Positions 35,035-44,908 of a stretch of DNA of 64,000 nucleotides are shown here, piece after piece. The notes under the pieces were generated by a model. The model was not told the DNA's origin. It saw nothing but the letters and a program-made list of their open reading frames with translations, and made no database searches. Position numbers and translations under genes: made by a program. Every line of letters begins with the position of its first letter. Position 1 is the first letter of the stretch. Origin of the DNA: Luteolibacter ambystomatis (GTDB lineage Bacteria > Verrucomicrobiota > Verrucomicrobiia > Verrucomicrobiales > Akkermansiaceae); assembly GCF_018137965.1 (NCBI RefSeq), contig NZ_CP073100.1:4847754-4911753 (forward strand), given 5' to 3'.

Positions 35035-37251
35035 TTAGGAGAAATTCTGCGCGTCCATATCGAAGACCACCGTCACGTCATCCGGTAGCGAGGTCTTTTC
35101 CAAGACCTGCTGCACGTGACGGGACAGCGGTCTCGCCGCCGGGCCGCGCAGGGTGATCTGGAATCGGAATTGGCCATGGGATTTCACCAGTGGTGACGGC
35201 AGCGGTTCGCCGATGTTCAAATGCGGTGGTGCATTCTCCAGCAAGCGCCGGTGCAATGTCTGGAGCGTGAACTCCGCGCGCCGTTCATGCGTGGATCGTG
35301 CCGTGAGCACCGCGCAGTGGGCGAAGGGCGGGAAGGAGAACTGCTGGCGGAACTCCAGTTCCTGATCCGAGAAGCCATCGAAGTCATGCTGGCGCGCGTA
35401 CTGGATGGAAGGCGAATGCGGCGTGAAGGTCTGCACGATCACTTCGCCTTCCAGTTCGCCACGGCCCGCACGCCCCGCCACCTGGGTGAGCAGTTGGAAC
35501 GTGCGCTCGCCCGCGCGGAAATCCGGCACATGCAGGCCCACGTCTGCATTGAGGATGCCTACCAGCGTCACGTTCGGGAAATGCAGCCCCTTCGCGATCA
35601 TCTGCGTGCCGATGAGGATGTCGATCTTATGGGCCTTGAAAGCATTGAGCGTGTCGCGAAGCGCGTGCTTGCGACGCATCGCATCCGCATCGATGCGCGC
35701 GAACTTCGCCTTGGGCAGCAACCGCTGCAACACGTCCTCCACCTTCTGGGTGCCGTAGCCCTGCAGGACGATTGAGGGATCATGGCACTCCGGGCATTTG
35801 CGTGGTACTACCGCCTGATGGCCGCAGACGTGGCAGACGAGGCGGTCATCGGTGCGATGATACGTCAGCGCCACGGCACAATGCGGACATTGGCAGACAT
35901 GGCCGCACTTCGGGCATTGCAGCGACCGCGCGAAACCGCGGCGGTTCAGGAACAGGATCGATTGCTCGCCTTTTTCGAGACGTCGTTCGAGCGCGGTACG
36001 GAGCCGGTCGGACAGGATCGGATGCGGCCCTTTCTGCTTCATCGCCTCCAGCTTCATGTCCACCACGCGCACCAGTGGCATCGACTGCCCATCGGCGCGC
36101 TGGTCGAGACGGACGAGGTGATACTTCCCGCTGCGCGTGTTCTGCCACGACTCCAGCGAGGGCGTCGCGGAGCCCAGCACCACCGCGCAGGGCTCGAAAG
36201 CGGCGCGCAGCACCGCCACATCGCGGCCATGGTATCGCGGCGGATTCTCCTGCTTGTAGGAATTCTCGTGCTCTTCATCGACGAGGATCAGCCCGAGGTC
36301 CGGCAGCGGCGCGAATACCGCCGAGCGCGCGCCGATCACGATCCGTGCGACACCCTTGCGGATACGGTGCCATTCATCGAAGCGTTCGCCTTGGGAAAGG
36401 TTCGAGTGCAGCACCGCCACCTTGTCCTGCATCCCGGCGAAGCGCGCCTTGAAGCGCTGCACCGTCTGCGGGGTCAGGGAAATTTCCGGCACCAGCACCA
36501 GCACCGTCTTGCCGAGATCGAGCGCGTGCTGGGCGGCCTGCAGATACACCTCGGTCTTGCCGGAACCGGTCACGCCGAGCAGCAGGATCGGTTTGCCCGG
36601 TGTGGCGATGGATTCGTTGATGACTTCGAGTGCCTTCGCTTGTTGGGGTGTCAGCACGAGCGGTTTGGATTCCAGGATTTCCTCCACACCATCGGCTTCC
36701 GGATCGCGGCGGACCTCTTCGGTTTCGATGCGCAGCAGCCCGGCTTTTTCCAAGGCTTTGAGGGCGGCATTCGAGCCCTCGCCCAGATCGGCCACGGCCA
36801 GCCTTCGATCCGGAGCATGCATCAGCAGGCTCAGCAAAGCATGCTGACGGGCCGCGCGTTTCTCCAGCTTCGCCAGGACATCCTCGGCAGGCGGAGCATC
36901 CAATACGGCGATGCGACGGGTCTTCGCGGAATTCTCTTCCGTGCGGACCGCTTCCGGCAGCAGCGACCGAACCACCGACTCCAAACTGGATCCATAGTAG
37001 TCCGCGATCCAGCGTCCGGTTTTCAGCAGCACCGGCGTGATCAACGGCTCCGGATCCACCAGCGATTCCAGTTCTCGCAGGGCGAAATCCTCCTGCGGAC
37101 TTTCCGCAAGCGAGAGCACGGTGCCGGTGGCGGATTTTTTCCGCAGCGGAACCCGCACGCGGCAACCCGGCTGGACGGGAAATCCGGCGGGAATGGCGTA
37201 GTCGAAGACGAGCTCGGAGGGGCCGTCGATCAGGACGCGGGCATTGGGCAT
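35035..37251 (-). CDS. priA: Primosomal protein N' (replication restart helicase)
   Basis: A 738-residue DNA helicase that reloads the replisome at stalled forks. The N-terminal 3'-end-binding domain begins FDYAIPAGFPVQPGCRVRVPL. Helicase motifs are LLLGVTGSGKTEVYLQA (Walker A) and VDEEHENSYKQENPPRYHGRDVA (DEEH box). The zinc-binding insert has eight Cys: CPKC, CQCPHC, CHVC and CPEC. Motifs V/VI include GTQMIAKGLHFPNV and TQVAGRAGRG. Length and order are standard. The start MPNARVLIDG lies just inside a 71-bp gap from the next minus-strand gene. Confidence 0.96.
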   Translation of the reverse strand: MPNARVLIDGPSELVFDYAIPAGFPVQPGCRVRVPLRKKSATGTVLSLAESPQEDFALRELESLVDPEPLITPVLLKTGRWIADYYGSSLESVVRSLLPEAVRTEENSAKTRRIAVLDAPPAEDVLAKLEKRAARQHALLSLLMHAPDRRLAVADLGEGSNAALKALEKAGLLRIETEEVRRDPEADGVEEILESKPLVLTPQQAKALEVINESIATPGKPILLLGVTGSGKTEVYLQAAQHALDLGKTVLVLVPEISLTPQTVQRFKARFAGMQDKVAVLHSNLSQGERFDEWHRIRKGVARIVIGARSAVFAPLPDLGLILVDEEHENSYKQENPPRYHGRDVAVLRAAFEPCAVVLGSATPSLESWQNTRSGKYHLVRLDQRADGQSMPLVRVVDMKLEAMKQKGPHPILSDRLRTALERRLEKGEQSILFLNRRGFARSLQCPKCGHVCQCPHCAVALTYHRTDDRLVCHVCGHQAVVPRKCPECHDPSIVLQGYGTQKVEDVLQRLLPKAKFARIDADAMRRKHALRDTLNAFKAHKIDILIGTQMIAKGLHFPNVTLVGILNADVGLHVPDFRAGERTFQLLTQVAGRAGRGELEGEVIVQTFTPHSPSIQYARQHDFDGFSDQELEFRQQFSFPPFAHCAVLTARSTHERRAEFTLQTLHRRLLENAPPHLNIGEPLPSPLVKSHGQFRFQITLRGPAARPLSRHVQQVLEKTSLPDDVTVVFDMDAQNFS

Positions 37252-37322
37252 CGGTGCCCGGGAGTTCTAAACGCGGATCGGCCCGCTGGGGCGCGAAAAA
37301 TTCAGAAGGATGCGGGAACCTG

Positions 37323-39776
37323 TCAGGCGGAGGGAGCCACCAGGAAACACTCGGCATCCAGCGTGGTGCCTGCGGGCAGCGCCAGACCACCTTCCGGCAG
37401 GGCCGGGCCATGGACGGAAACCGCGCCATGGTCACCGTGCCGCAGGTAGAAGCCCGGCAGCAGTTTGCCCCACGTTCCGGCCTTGCGTCCGGCCTGCGGC
37501 TCGCTGGTGGCGTAGGCGAGCGGTGGGTCCGGCATCGACATCGCGATGATCGTGCCTTCCAGCGCCAAGCACGGGCAGTGGACCAGTCCCGGTTTTTCGA
37601 CGGAAATAAGGGCTTCCGGGCTGAAATCGTAGAACACCACCGAGGCATCGGCCGCATGCTGGATCGCCTCCCGCAGGACCTGTCCTCCGATCCAATGCTG
37701 GATAAACCGGGCGCTGAAGGTCGGTTCGAGTCGGCAAGTGGTGTCGAATTGCTCCGGGAACGCGGTGGTCAGGGCAAACAGTTCGTCCGGCAGTGGATCT
37801 CCGGCGAGCGTCGCATAGCTGCCGCGGCGTTGCAGCGCGTTGATCTGGCCGAGCTGGTAGCCATTCGCCCACAGCAGCCCGTGGCGGGTGTCCACGCCTT
37901 CTTCCTGGAAATGAATCCCCACGGCGGCGGCGGAAGCCTCCAGCATCGCATCGCGGACCTCTTCGAGATCCGTGGTTTTCGCATCCAGCGCCGGGCCGAA
38001 GGCGACATTGACCGCGTGAGGCAGCTTGTGCGGCAGCTTGCGGAAGAAACGTCCGCCTTCGAAGGAAAAGATCGATCCCCAGGCTCCGGCCGTCCACACC
38101 GGCACCAGCGGACACTTCGCCATCCGTGCGATCAATTCGAAGCCGCGCTGGAGCTCGGACAGCGTGCCGGTGCGGGTCAGTTGGCCCTCCGGGAAGAGGC
38201 ACAGCACGTCGCCTTCCTTCAGGGCATCGGCGGCGGTGCGCAGCGCCTCGCGGGCATTGCCGCGTTCGATCGGCACGGTTTGGAAAACCTTGCAGAACGC
38301 GCCCACCCACGGGTTGTCCATGAAGGTCGCGTCCATCACGAAGCGGACCTTGCGCGGACACGCGGCGGAGAGGAAGAAGGCGTCCGCCCAGGTCACGTGG
38401 TTCGGCAGCAGCAGCACGCCGCCGTGTTTCGGGACGTTGTCCTCGCCCGCCACGCGGACGCGGTAGATCGTTTTGATCAGCGCCAGACCGATCAGGCGGA
38501 TGAAATCCGCTCCGAAGTGGCGGAACGTGATCGCCGCCATGAACAGCGAGAACGCGGTGATGAACAGGAACTGGACCGCGAACGAGACATGCGCCGCCTC
38601 CAGCACCAGTTGCAGCGCCACCGCCACGATTCCGGCGAGACTGTTCAAGAGATTCGACGCGGAGATCACCGCGCCGCGGCGCTCGTCGGATGGCTTTTCC
38701 TGCACCATCGCCTGCAGCGGCACCAGGAACACGGCACCGGACGCGCCCGCAATGACGAGCATCACCAGCATCAGGATCGACTGTGGATCGGCGAAGGCGA
38801 GGATGGCCGAGGAAATCGCCATCAACGTGGCACCCAGCGGTGCAAGGCCCAGTTCGATGTTCCGGCGGCTGATGAAGCTCGCCAGCACGCTGCCGCCGAT
38901 GATGCCGATACCGGGCATCGCCCACAGCCCGGCGAAGGCACCGCCGGTGCCCGCTCCGCCATGGAACATGTGCTCGGCGATGGAGAGGATCACCAGATTG
39001 ATGAACCCGCCGAAGCCCCAGAAATAGGCCACGCCCAGTCCGTAGAGCAGCAGCGAGCGGTCTTTGAAAAACTCACCGAGGTCACGCAGGTGGCTGATGG
39101 CTTCGTTGAAAGAAAACGGTCGGTTGGAGTTCGGCTGGCTCTTTTGGGTGACGTGGGCGAGACCGATGGACAGAAGGCACAGCCCGATGAGCGTCCACAT
39201 GGGTACCAGTGCCGCATCCCAGCCGTGATCGTGCTGTTTCAGCCCGTGGTCGAACCACGCACCCCCTGCGATCTGTCCGGCCAGGATGGCCAGGACCACC
39301 GTCCCTTCCATCACCCCGCTGGCGAAGCCGAGGCGGCGTGCGCCCACGTATTCCTTCACCACGCCGATTTTCGAGGGACTGAGCAGCGCCGCCTGGAGGG
39401 AAATGAAGAAGAAGGCGGTGATGCAGAGATCGAGGTGCTTCAGCTTCAGGGAAAAGATCAGGAAACCCAGCACCGCGAGCTGCATCCATGAGGTCCAGCG
39501 GATCACGGAGGTTTTGGCGAAACGGTCCGAAAGCCAGCCGGCGGTGGGCGCGAAGAGCACGTAGGGCACCACCAGGCAGAGGGCGATGATGTGCTTGCTG
39601 GTGTCTGTCAGATTCGGGTCGAGGGCGACTCTCTTGGAGAAGATCCACGCGGCCAGCGGCATCAGTACGAACTTCGCCGCGTTGACGTTGAAGGACTGGA
39701 GGATCTGGAGGAAGACCAGGGACCAGAAGGAGGCCCACTCCCGGCGGGTCGGTTGCTTGATGTCGTCTTCCAGCAT
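37323..39776 (-). CDS. MFS transporter fused to PlsC acyltransferase (LplT-Aas-like)
   Basis: An 817-residue inner-membrane protein. Residues ~10-425 form a 12-helix MFS domain like the lysophospholipid flippase LplT. A PlsC 1-acylglycerol-phosphate acyltransferase domain follows at ~440-640, with NHVTWAD (His460, Asp465) and LFPEGQLTRTG. The last ~175 residues contain KAGTWGKLLPGFYLR and HGPALPEGG, which look like the end of an AMP-binding acyl-ACP synthetase, but the ATP-binding core is missing. Full-length relatives combine all three parts to retrieve and re-acylate lysophospholipids. ATG 39776 is chosen because the upstream extension overlaps the neighbouring gene and lacks homology signals. 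Confidence 0.88.
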   Translation of the reverse strand: MLEDDIKQPTRREWASFWSLVFLQILQSFNVNAAKFVLMPLAAWIFSKRVALDPNLTDTSKHIIALCLVVPYVLFAPTAGWLSDRFAKTSVIRWTSWMQLAVLGFLIFSLKLKHLDLCITAFFFISLQAALLSPSKIGVVKEYVGARRLGFASGVMEGTVVLAILAGQIAGGAWFDHGLKQHDHGWDAALVPMWTLIGLCLLSIGLAHVTQKSQPNSNRPFSFNEAISHLRDLGEFFKDRSLLLYGLGVAYFWGFGGFINLVILSIAEHMFHGGAGTGGAFAGLWAMPGIGIIGGSVLASFISRRNIELGLAPLGATLMAISSAILAFADPQSILMLVMLVIAGASGAVFLVPLQAMVQEKPSDERRGAVISASNLLNSLAGIVAVALQLVLEAAHVSFAVQFLFITAFSLFMAAITFRHFGADFIRLIGLALIKTIYRVRVAGEDNVPKHGGVLLLPNHVTWADAFFLSAACPRKVRFVMDATFMDNPWVGAFCKVFQTVPIERGNAREALRTAADALKEGDVLCLFPEGQLTRTGTLSELQRGFELIARMAKCPLVPVWTAGAWGSIFSFEGGRFFRKLPHKLPHAVNVAFGPALDAKTTDLEEVRDAMLEASAAAVGIHFQEEGVDTRHGLLWANGYQLGQINALQRRGSYATLAGDPLPDELFALTTAFPEQFDTTCRLEPTFSARFIQHWIGGQVLREAIQHAADASVVFYDFSPEALISVEKPGLVHCPCLALEGTIIAMSMPDPPLAYATSEPQAGRKAGTWGKLLPGFYLRHGDHGAVSVHGPALPEGGLALPAGTTLDAECFLVAPSA

Positions 39777-39880
39777 GTCGGGCCGGAAGCTAACGGTTTC
39801 GGGCCGGGGAGGAACCCAAAATTGGCTCCCACCACCCACCCGGCCTGCGATTCCGGCCGGGCGGGCGGGGGAAATCCGCT

Positions 39881-40636
39881 TCAGCGGGTGGTATAGCCGC
39901 CGTTCGCGAAGATCGTCTGGCCGGTGATCCACCAGCCATCCGTGACCAGGAATTTCACCAGCGGCACGATGTCTTCGATCTTGGTCAGGCCTCCCAGCGC
40001 TGAGGCGGACTGGTGATAGGCCACGGCTTCGGGGGATTCCTGTCCGTAGAAAAACGGCGTGTCCATGGGCCCGGGGGCCACTGCGGTCACGGAGATTCCC
40101 CGCGGGCCGAACTCCTTCGAGGCCGCCCGGGTGAAGTGTTCCACCGGGGCCTTCATGCCGCCGTAGGTGGAATACCCGCCGGTATAGGCGGCGAGCAGGG
40201 AGGTGACGATCGAACAGATCTTCCCTCCATCCTCCAACTGGCGTCCTGCCTCCTGGATGAAGAAATAGGCGGCCTTGGAATTGATGGCGGACATCGAGTC
40301 ATATTCTTCCTCGGTGGTTTCCACGAAGGGCTTTTTCAACACCTTGCCGACCGTGTTCACCGCGATGTCGATGCGGCCATAGTGCCGCTTGCAGGCTGCG
40401 AAAACGGCCCGGACGTCTTCGACCCGGGTGAAATCGCCTTGGAAGGCGAAGGCTTCGCCTCCAGCGGCCTGAATATCGGCCACGGTTTTCCCGGCGTCAG
40501 CCCGGGTGGCATCGCTGTTGTAGTGGACGAGGATTTTCGCGCCTGCGGCAGCGAAGGTGCGGCTGATCAGGCCTCCGAGGTTTTTGGCACCTCCGCCGAT
40601 CAGGGCGACTTTTTGATCAAGGGTATGGGGGGACAT
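39881..40636 (-). CDS. SDR-family oxidoreductase
   Basis: A 251-residue classical short-chain dehydrogenase. The cofactor-binding loop is GGGAKNLGG, a variant of TGxxxGxG. VNTVGK replaces the usual NNAG, Ser is in IVTSLLA, the catalytic Tyr and Lys are in STYGGMKAP, and PGPMDTPFF follows. The end WWITGQTIFANGGYT is the usual C-terminal glycine region. The unusual GGGAKN loop often marks NADPH-using members. It is monocistronic as far as can be seen, 104 bp upstream of the MFS-PlsC gene on the same strand. Substrate unknown. Confidence 0.92.
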   Translation of the reverse strand: MSPHTLDQKVALIGGGAKNLGGLISRTFAAAGAKILVHYNSDATRADAGKTVADIQAAGGEAFAFQGDFTRVEDVRAVFAACKRHYGRIDIAVNTVGKVLKKPFVETTEEEYDSMSAINSKAAYFFIQEAGRQLEDGGKICSIVTSLLAAYTGGYSTYGGMKAPVEHFTRAASKEFGPRGISVTAVAPGPMDTPFFYGQESPEAVAYHQSASALGGLTKIEDIVPLVKFLVTDGWWITGQTIFANGGYTTR

Positions 40637-40761
40637 ATGATTTCAAGGGATTCGGCCACTTTCTATCATCTCATGGAATCGTCCACAGGAAAGGTGGATG
40701 AAATTCATCTGCTGGAGTCATGCGGGATTGGCCGGAGCCGTCATGAGTTCCACACTCGGGT

Positions 40762-41013
40762 ATGAAACTGGTGGTCTTGGCCGTTCCCAATGCCTCCCGC
40801 AGCGAGATCAGCGGCTGGGAGGATGATCCACGCGCCGGGCGGGTGCTGCGGGTCCGGATCGCCGCGCCGCCGGTGGAGGGGAAGGCGAATGCCGCACTCC
40901 GCGATTTCCTCGCGAAATCCCTTGGTCTGTCGAAAGCCGCCGTGGTGCTGGAAAAGGGCGATGGCTCACGGGTGAAGACCTTCCGGATTCCGGATGGCAC
41001 CGCTTTGCCTTGA
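40762..41013 (+). CDS. DUF167/YggU family protein
   Basis: An 83-residue cytoplasmic protein of the DUF167 family. Recognisable elements are VVLAVPNASRSEISGW at the start, RVRIAAPPVEGKANAALRDFLAKSLGL (the most conserved stretch), and LEKGDGSRVKTFRI. Members are single-domain proteins of about 80-100 residues with unknown function. It is divergent from the SDR gene and lies 102 bp before the TonB receptor gene. Confidence 0.9.
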   Translation: MKLVVLAVPNASRSEISGWEDDPRAGRVLRVRIAAPPVEGKANAALRDFLAKSLGLSKAAVVLEKGDGSRVKTFRIPDGTALP

Positions 41014-41115
41014 GCGGGGCTTTGGCATCCGCTCCAAAGCTTTCGGCATTTGGAACAATCCGGTCACTATTCGGGACTTGGCTTGGCCGGAAAAGCTCCG
41101 CGGTATCCGGATTGA

Positions 41116-43182
41116 ATGCGCTCCCTCTCCACTCCCCGTCGTGTCCTGCTTCTGTTGGCCGCGGCTTCGTTTGTCGCCTCCGCCCATTCGGACAGTGTCC
41201 TGGGCATGCTCGATGATGTCCTGGTGACGGGAAAGGCCGAGGACGTGATCGGCGAGGCCACCACCTCGTCCTCCGGTTATGCCAGCCATGAGGAATTGAT
41301 GGAGCGGCCCTACCTGCGCCGCGGCGAGCTCTTGGAAACGGTGCCCGGAATGGTGGTCACGCAGCACAGCGGTTCCGGCAAGGCGAACCAGTATTTCGTG
41401 CGTGGTTACAACCTCGATCACGGTACCGACTTCGGCGTGTTCGTGGATGGCATGCCTGCCAACATCCGCTCCCACGCCCACGGGCAGGGATACTCGGACA
41501 TCAATTTCCTGATCCCGGAATTCATCGGCCGCCTCGACTATACCAAGGGTCCCTACACTGCGGAAAATGGCGACCTGACCACCGCGGGTACCGCGAAGTT
41601 CGGCCTCGTTGATTCGCTGGAGCACGGTTTCCTGTCTCTCACCGCGGGGGAGGATTCCTATTTCCGCTCGGTGCTCGGGGATTCGTCCAAGGCGGGTTCC
41701 GGAGTCCTCACCTTCGGCCTGGAAGCCAGCTACAACGAGGGTCCGTGGGTGCTGCCGGAAGATGCGCATCGCCTCAACGGCTTGCTGAAGTGGCATCAGC
41801 ACGAAGGTGACGACGAATTCTCAGTCACACTGATGGCGTCCGATGGCAAGTGGCGCTCCACCGACCAGATCCCGCAGCGTGCGGTGGACATGGGCCTGAT
41901 CGACCGCTTCGGCTACATCGATCCCTCCGATGGCGGGGATTCCCAGCGCTACAGCTTGTCCGCGAATTTCAAGCACCGCGAAGGCCGGGTGCTGTGGGAG
42001 GGCAATGTCTATGCCGGGTTCTACCACCTCGATCTTTTCTCGGACTTCACCTACTTCCTGAATGATCCGGTGAATGGCGACCAATTCCGCCAGAGCGATG
42101 AGCGGATCTTCGGCGGCGCGAACATCAAGGCGACCCTCGACGATCTGTCCTGGTTCGGCCACGAGACCCGTGTCAGCGGCGGCTTCCAAACCCACAACGA
42201 CTGGATTCTCGATCTGGGCCTCGCCAATACCTACCGCCGTGCGGACCTCTCGGTGGTTCGCGAGGACGATCTGTATTCCGGCAACTACTCGATCTGGGGC
42301 GAGGCGGAGACGAAGTGGACGCCGTGGTTCCGCTCCGTGGCCGGGCTTCGCGCGGATGCCTTCGCCTTCAGCGTGAACAGCAGCCTGCCCGCAAACAGCG
42401 GCACCGAGACCGACTTCATGGTCAATCCGAAGCTCAGCCTGATCTTCGGCCCGTGGGACAAGAACGAGTTCTATGTGAACGCCGGTACCGGCTTCCACAG
42501 CAATGACGCCCGCGGCACCACCCTGCACATTGATCCCTCCACCGGCCTGCCGGCTTCGCCGGTCGATCCGCTGGTGCGGACCTTCGGCGCGGAGGTCGGC
42601 TGGCGCGCGCACCCGACCAAGACGCTCGCGACCTCGCTGGCGCTGTGGACGATCAAGAGCGACTCGGAACTGATCTACGTGGGCGATGCCGGAAACGTGG
42701 AGGCCGGTGGCGCGACCACCCGCATCGGTGTGGAAGCCACCGCTTACTGGCGTCCCACCGATTGGGCGTCGTTCGATGGCGAGCTGGCTCTCAGCCAAGG
42801 CCGCTACGACGATCCGAATCTCAGCGGCGGGCCATGGATCGAGAACCAGGTGCCGGTGGTGCTTTCCACCGGGATGACGCTCGGCGGAAAAACCGGCTGG
42901 TTCGGCGCGCTGCGCTCGCGCTGGTTTTCAGCGCGCCCGCTCACGCCGGACAAGCGTTTCGAATCGAGCGAATCGTTCCAGGTGAACGCGCGCGCCGGTT
43001 ATCGCACCGAGTGCTGGGAACTGGCGCTCGATGTATTCAACCTGCTCGACCGCGCGGACAACGACATCGAATACTACTACACCTCCCGTCTTCCCGGCGA
43101 ACCGCTCGGAGGCGTGGATGACTACCACATCCATCCCGCGGAACCACGGTCCGTGCGTGTGACGGCGACGTACCGCTGGTAA
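41116..43182 (+). CDS. TonB-dependent outer membrane receptor
   Basis: A 688-residue outer-membrane receptor. A signal peptide is at ~1-25 (ends near SAHS). The plug domain follows, with LVTGKAEDV, ELLETVPGMVVTQHSGSGKANQYFVRGYNLDHGTDF and DGMP, all standard. The barrel fills the rest and ends VRVTATYRW, the aromatic terminus used in barrel assembly. An early HAHGQGYSD loop is His-containing. It is the only receptor in the window and has no SusD, siderophore or metal gene next to it, so the substrate cannot be named. Length is typical for the family. Confidence 0.92.
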   Translation: MRSLSTPRRVLLLLAAASFVASAHSDSVLGMLDDVLVTGKAEDVIGEATTSSSGYASHEELMERPYLRRGELLETVPGMVVTQHSGSGKANQYFVRGYNLDHGTDFGVFVDGMPANIRSHAHGQGYSDINFLIPEFIGRLDYTKGPYTAENGDLTTAGTAKFGLVDSLEHGFLSLTAGEDSYFRSVLGDSSKAGSGVLTFGLEASYNEGPWVLPEDAHRLNGLLKWHQHEGDDEFSVTLMASDGKWRSTDQIPQRAVDMGLIDRFGYIDPSDGGDSQRYSLSANFKHREGRVLWEGNVYAGFYHLDLFSDFTYFLNDPVNGDQFRQSDERIFGGANIKATLDDLSWFGHETRVSGGFQTHNDWILDLGLANTYRRADLSVVREDDLYSGNYSIWGEAETKWTPWFRSVAGLRADAFAFSVNSSLPANSGTETDFMVNPKLSLIFGPWDKNEFYVNAGTGFHSNDARGTTLHIDPSTGLPASPVDPLVRTFGAEVGWRAHPTKTLATSLALWTIKSDSELIYVGDAGNVEAGGATTRIGVEATAYWRPTDWASFDGELALSQGRYDDPNLSGGPWIENQVPVVLSTGMTLGGKTGWFGALRSRWFSARPLTPDKRFESSESFQVNARAGYRTECWELALDVFNLLDRADNDIEYYYTSRLPGEPLGGVDDYHIHPAEPRSVRVTATYRW

Positions 43183-43243
43183 TCGTCATCTTCTCCACCA
43201 GCCATCTTGCGTTTTTGCGGACGCGGTGCTAACCAACGGTTCG

Positions 43244-43837
43244 ATGAGCCGATGGTTGAGGCAGCTCGATCTGCGATGGAATTCCTGGCTGAGTGCCAGG
43301 CCCTCGGCCGACGCTGAAAAGGGGCCACTTCCCCATGAGGATACCGGCCTTACGGCCTGGTGCCAGGAGACCGCGAAATCGCTCGATCTGCCGGAGCTCG
43401 CGCGGCGTGTCCGGGTCACTTGGAACGGCCGCATGCAGACAACCGCAGGTCGCGCATGGTGGCCGGATCGTCTCATCGAGATGAATCCGAAGCTCAAGGA
43501 CTTCGCTCCGGAGGAGCTCTGGCGCACGCTCCGTCACGAGCTGGCGCACCTCATCGCCTACGAGCGCAGCGGCCGCCGCCGTATCGAGCCACATGGCGAG
43601 GAATGGCGCGTCGCGTGCGCCGAGCTGGGGATTCCCCATGAACAACCGTATCACTCGCTGCCGCTGAAGCGCCGCCGGATGAAGCGGAATTTCGCCTACA
43701 CCTGCCCGTGGTGCTTGGAGACCTTCCGCCGCGTGCGCCGCATCCGCCGGGTGGTGGCCTGCTATCCCTGTTGCCAGAAGCACAGCGCCGGAGCCTTCGA
43801 TCCGCGCTTCAAACTGGTGGAGCAGAAGCTGAACTGA
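43244..43837 (+). CDS. SprT-like zinc metalloprotease-domain protein
   Basis: A 197-residue protein. The zincin motif RHELAHLIAYE starts at His98, and a third ligand candidate His is in PHGEEWR. A C-terminal zinc ribbon has CPWC and CYPCC pairs around residues 155 and 180, as in SprT/SPRTN. ATG 43244 is favoured over an upstream in-frame codon at 43226 because it matches the short N-terminus of relatives. Eukaryotic homologues cleave DNA-protein crosslinks; the bacterial role is unclear. It stands 61 bp after the TonB receptor gene. Confidence 0.85.
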   Translation: MSRWLRQLDLRWNSWLSARPSADAEKGPLPHEDTGLTAWCQETAKSLDLPELARRVRVTWNGRMQTTAGRAWWPDRLIEMNPKLKDFAPEELWRTLRHELAHLIAYERSGRRRIEPHGEEWRVACAELGIPHEQPYHSLPLKRRRMKRNFAYTCPWCLETFRRVRRIRRVVACYPCCQKHSAGAFDPRFKLVEQKLN

Positions 43838-43942
43838 GGCCGTTCCCGCCTGTCGGCCGGGAGCTCTGTTTCCTGATGGGCCTAGGGTTCCACGGCGGAT
43901 TAACACCTTGCCACTGAACCCTTTCCCCTTTTGTCTCCCCCC

Positions 43943-44896
43943 ATGCCGACCGACTCGATCCTCTCCACCGCCCGACAGTACCTCGGCGTGGACCCGACCG
44001 TTTCCGTCACGCTGGAACCCATCAAGCGCGGGGCGTCCGGCCGAACCATCGTGCGGGTGAAAACTCCCGGCCGCGATCCGTTCATCGGCGTCCATTGGAC
44101 CGACGAGCGCGCGGACAACGCCAATTTCGTCCCCGTCGCCCGGTTCCTGAAGAAAGCGCGCATCCGCGTTCCAGAGATTTTCCATGAGAATGCCAAGCGC
44201 CATGTCGCGCTGGTGGAGGATCTCGGCGACATCGATCTCTATTCGCTCCGGGAGCAACCGTTTGCGGAGCGCGAGCCGCTGTACCGCTCGGCGCTGGGGC
44301 AGATCGACCGGCTGTTTTATGCGAAGGCTCCGAAGGAGTTCGAGTTGATGCCGCCATTCGATGCCGCGCTCTACCGTTGGGAGCAGGAGTATTTCTTTGA
44401 TCACATGGTGGAAGGCCACCTCGGACTCGATGCTGGTGTCCTGCGCGAGGACCCGGCTTTCATCGCGCTGGCGGAGCGCCTCGGCTCGGGTGCCCGCCAT
44501 CTCGTCCACCGCGATTTCCAGTCCCAGAACCTGATGGTCAGGGATGGGGAAACCTGGCTGGTCGATTTCCAAGGCCTGCGCCGCGGTCGCCAGGAATACG
44601 ACCTCGCCTCGCTGATCTTCGATCCCTACCTCGACCACTCCGCGGAGGAGCGTGAGCGGCTGCTGGAGATCTGGGAGGAGATCGCCGATGAGCGCCCGGA
44701 GACGTCCATTTTCCACGAATGCGCCGCCCAGCGGCTGATGCAGGCGCTGGGAGCCTACGGCAATATCCTCAAACGGCGCGGGGACGAGTGGTACCGCCCG
44801 CACATCGCGGTGGCCTCGCGGCTGCTGATGGAAGTCGTCACCGGCACGCCTCTGGAAAAACCGCTCTCCGGCGTGCTGGCGGCTGCCGTGGCCTGA
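43943..44896 (+). CDS. APH-type sugar kinase, AmgK-like
   Basis: A 317-residue phosphotransferase with the aminoglycoside-kinase fold. The nucleotide-binding region is at ~25-95 (VALVEDLGDIDLYSL is the hinge). The catalytic loop is HLVHRDFQSQNLMV, and the metal site is WLVDFQGLRRG. This DFQ-RG ending with EYDLASLIFDPY is typical of AmgK, which phosphorylates the anomeric carbon of MurNAc/GlcNAc in cell-wall recycling. ATG 43943 is used; a TTG at 43931 is in frame. The usual partner MurU is not adjacent. The next gene starts 12 bp later, suggesting cotranscription. Confidence 0.82.
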   Translation: MPTDSILSTARQYLGVDPTVSVTLEPIKRGASGRTIVRVKTPGRDPFIGVHWTDERADNANFVPVARFLKKARIRVPEIFHENAKRHVALVEDLGDIDLYSLREQPFAEREPLYRSALGQIDRLFYAKAPKEFELMPPFDAALYRWEQEYFFDHMVEGHLGLDAGVLREDPAFIALAERLGSGARHLVHRDFQSQNLMVRDGETWLVDFQGLRRGRQEYDLASLIFDPYLDHSAEERERLLEIWEEIADERPETSIFHECAAQRLMQALGAYGNILKRRGDEWYRPHIAVASRLLMEVVTGTPLEKPLSGVLAAAVA

Positions 44897-44908
44897 TCCT
44901 TTTCCGCG

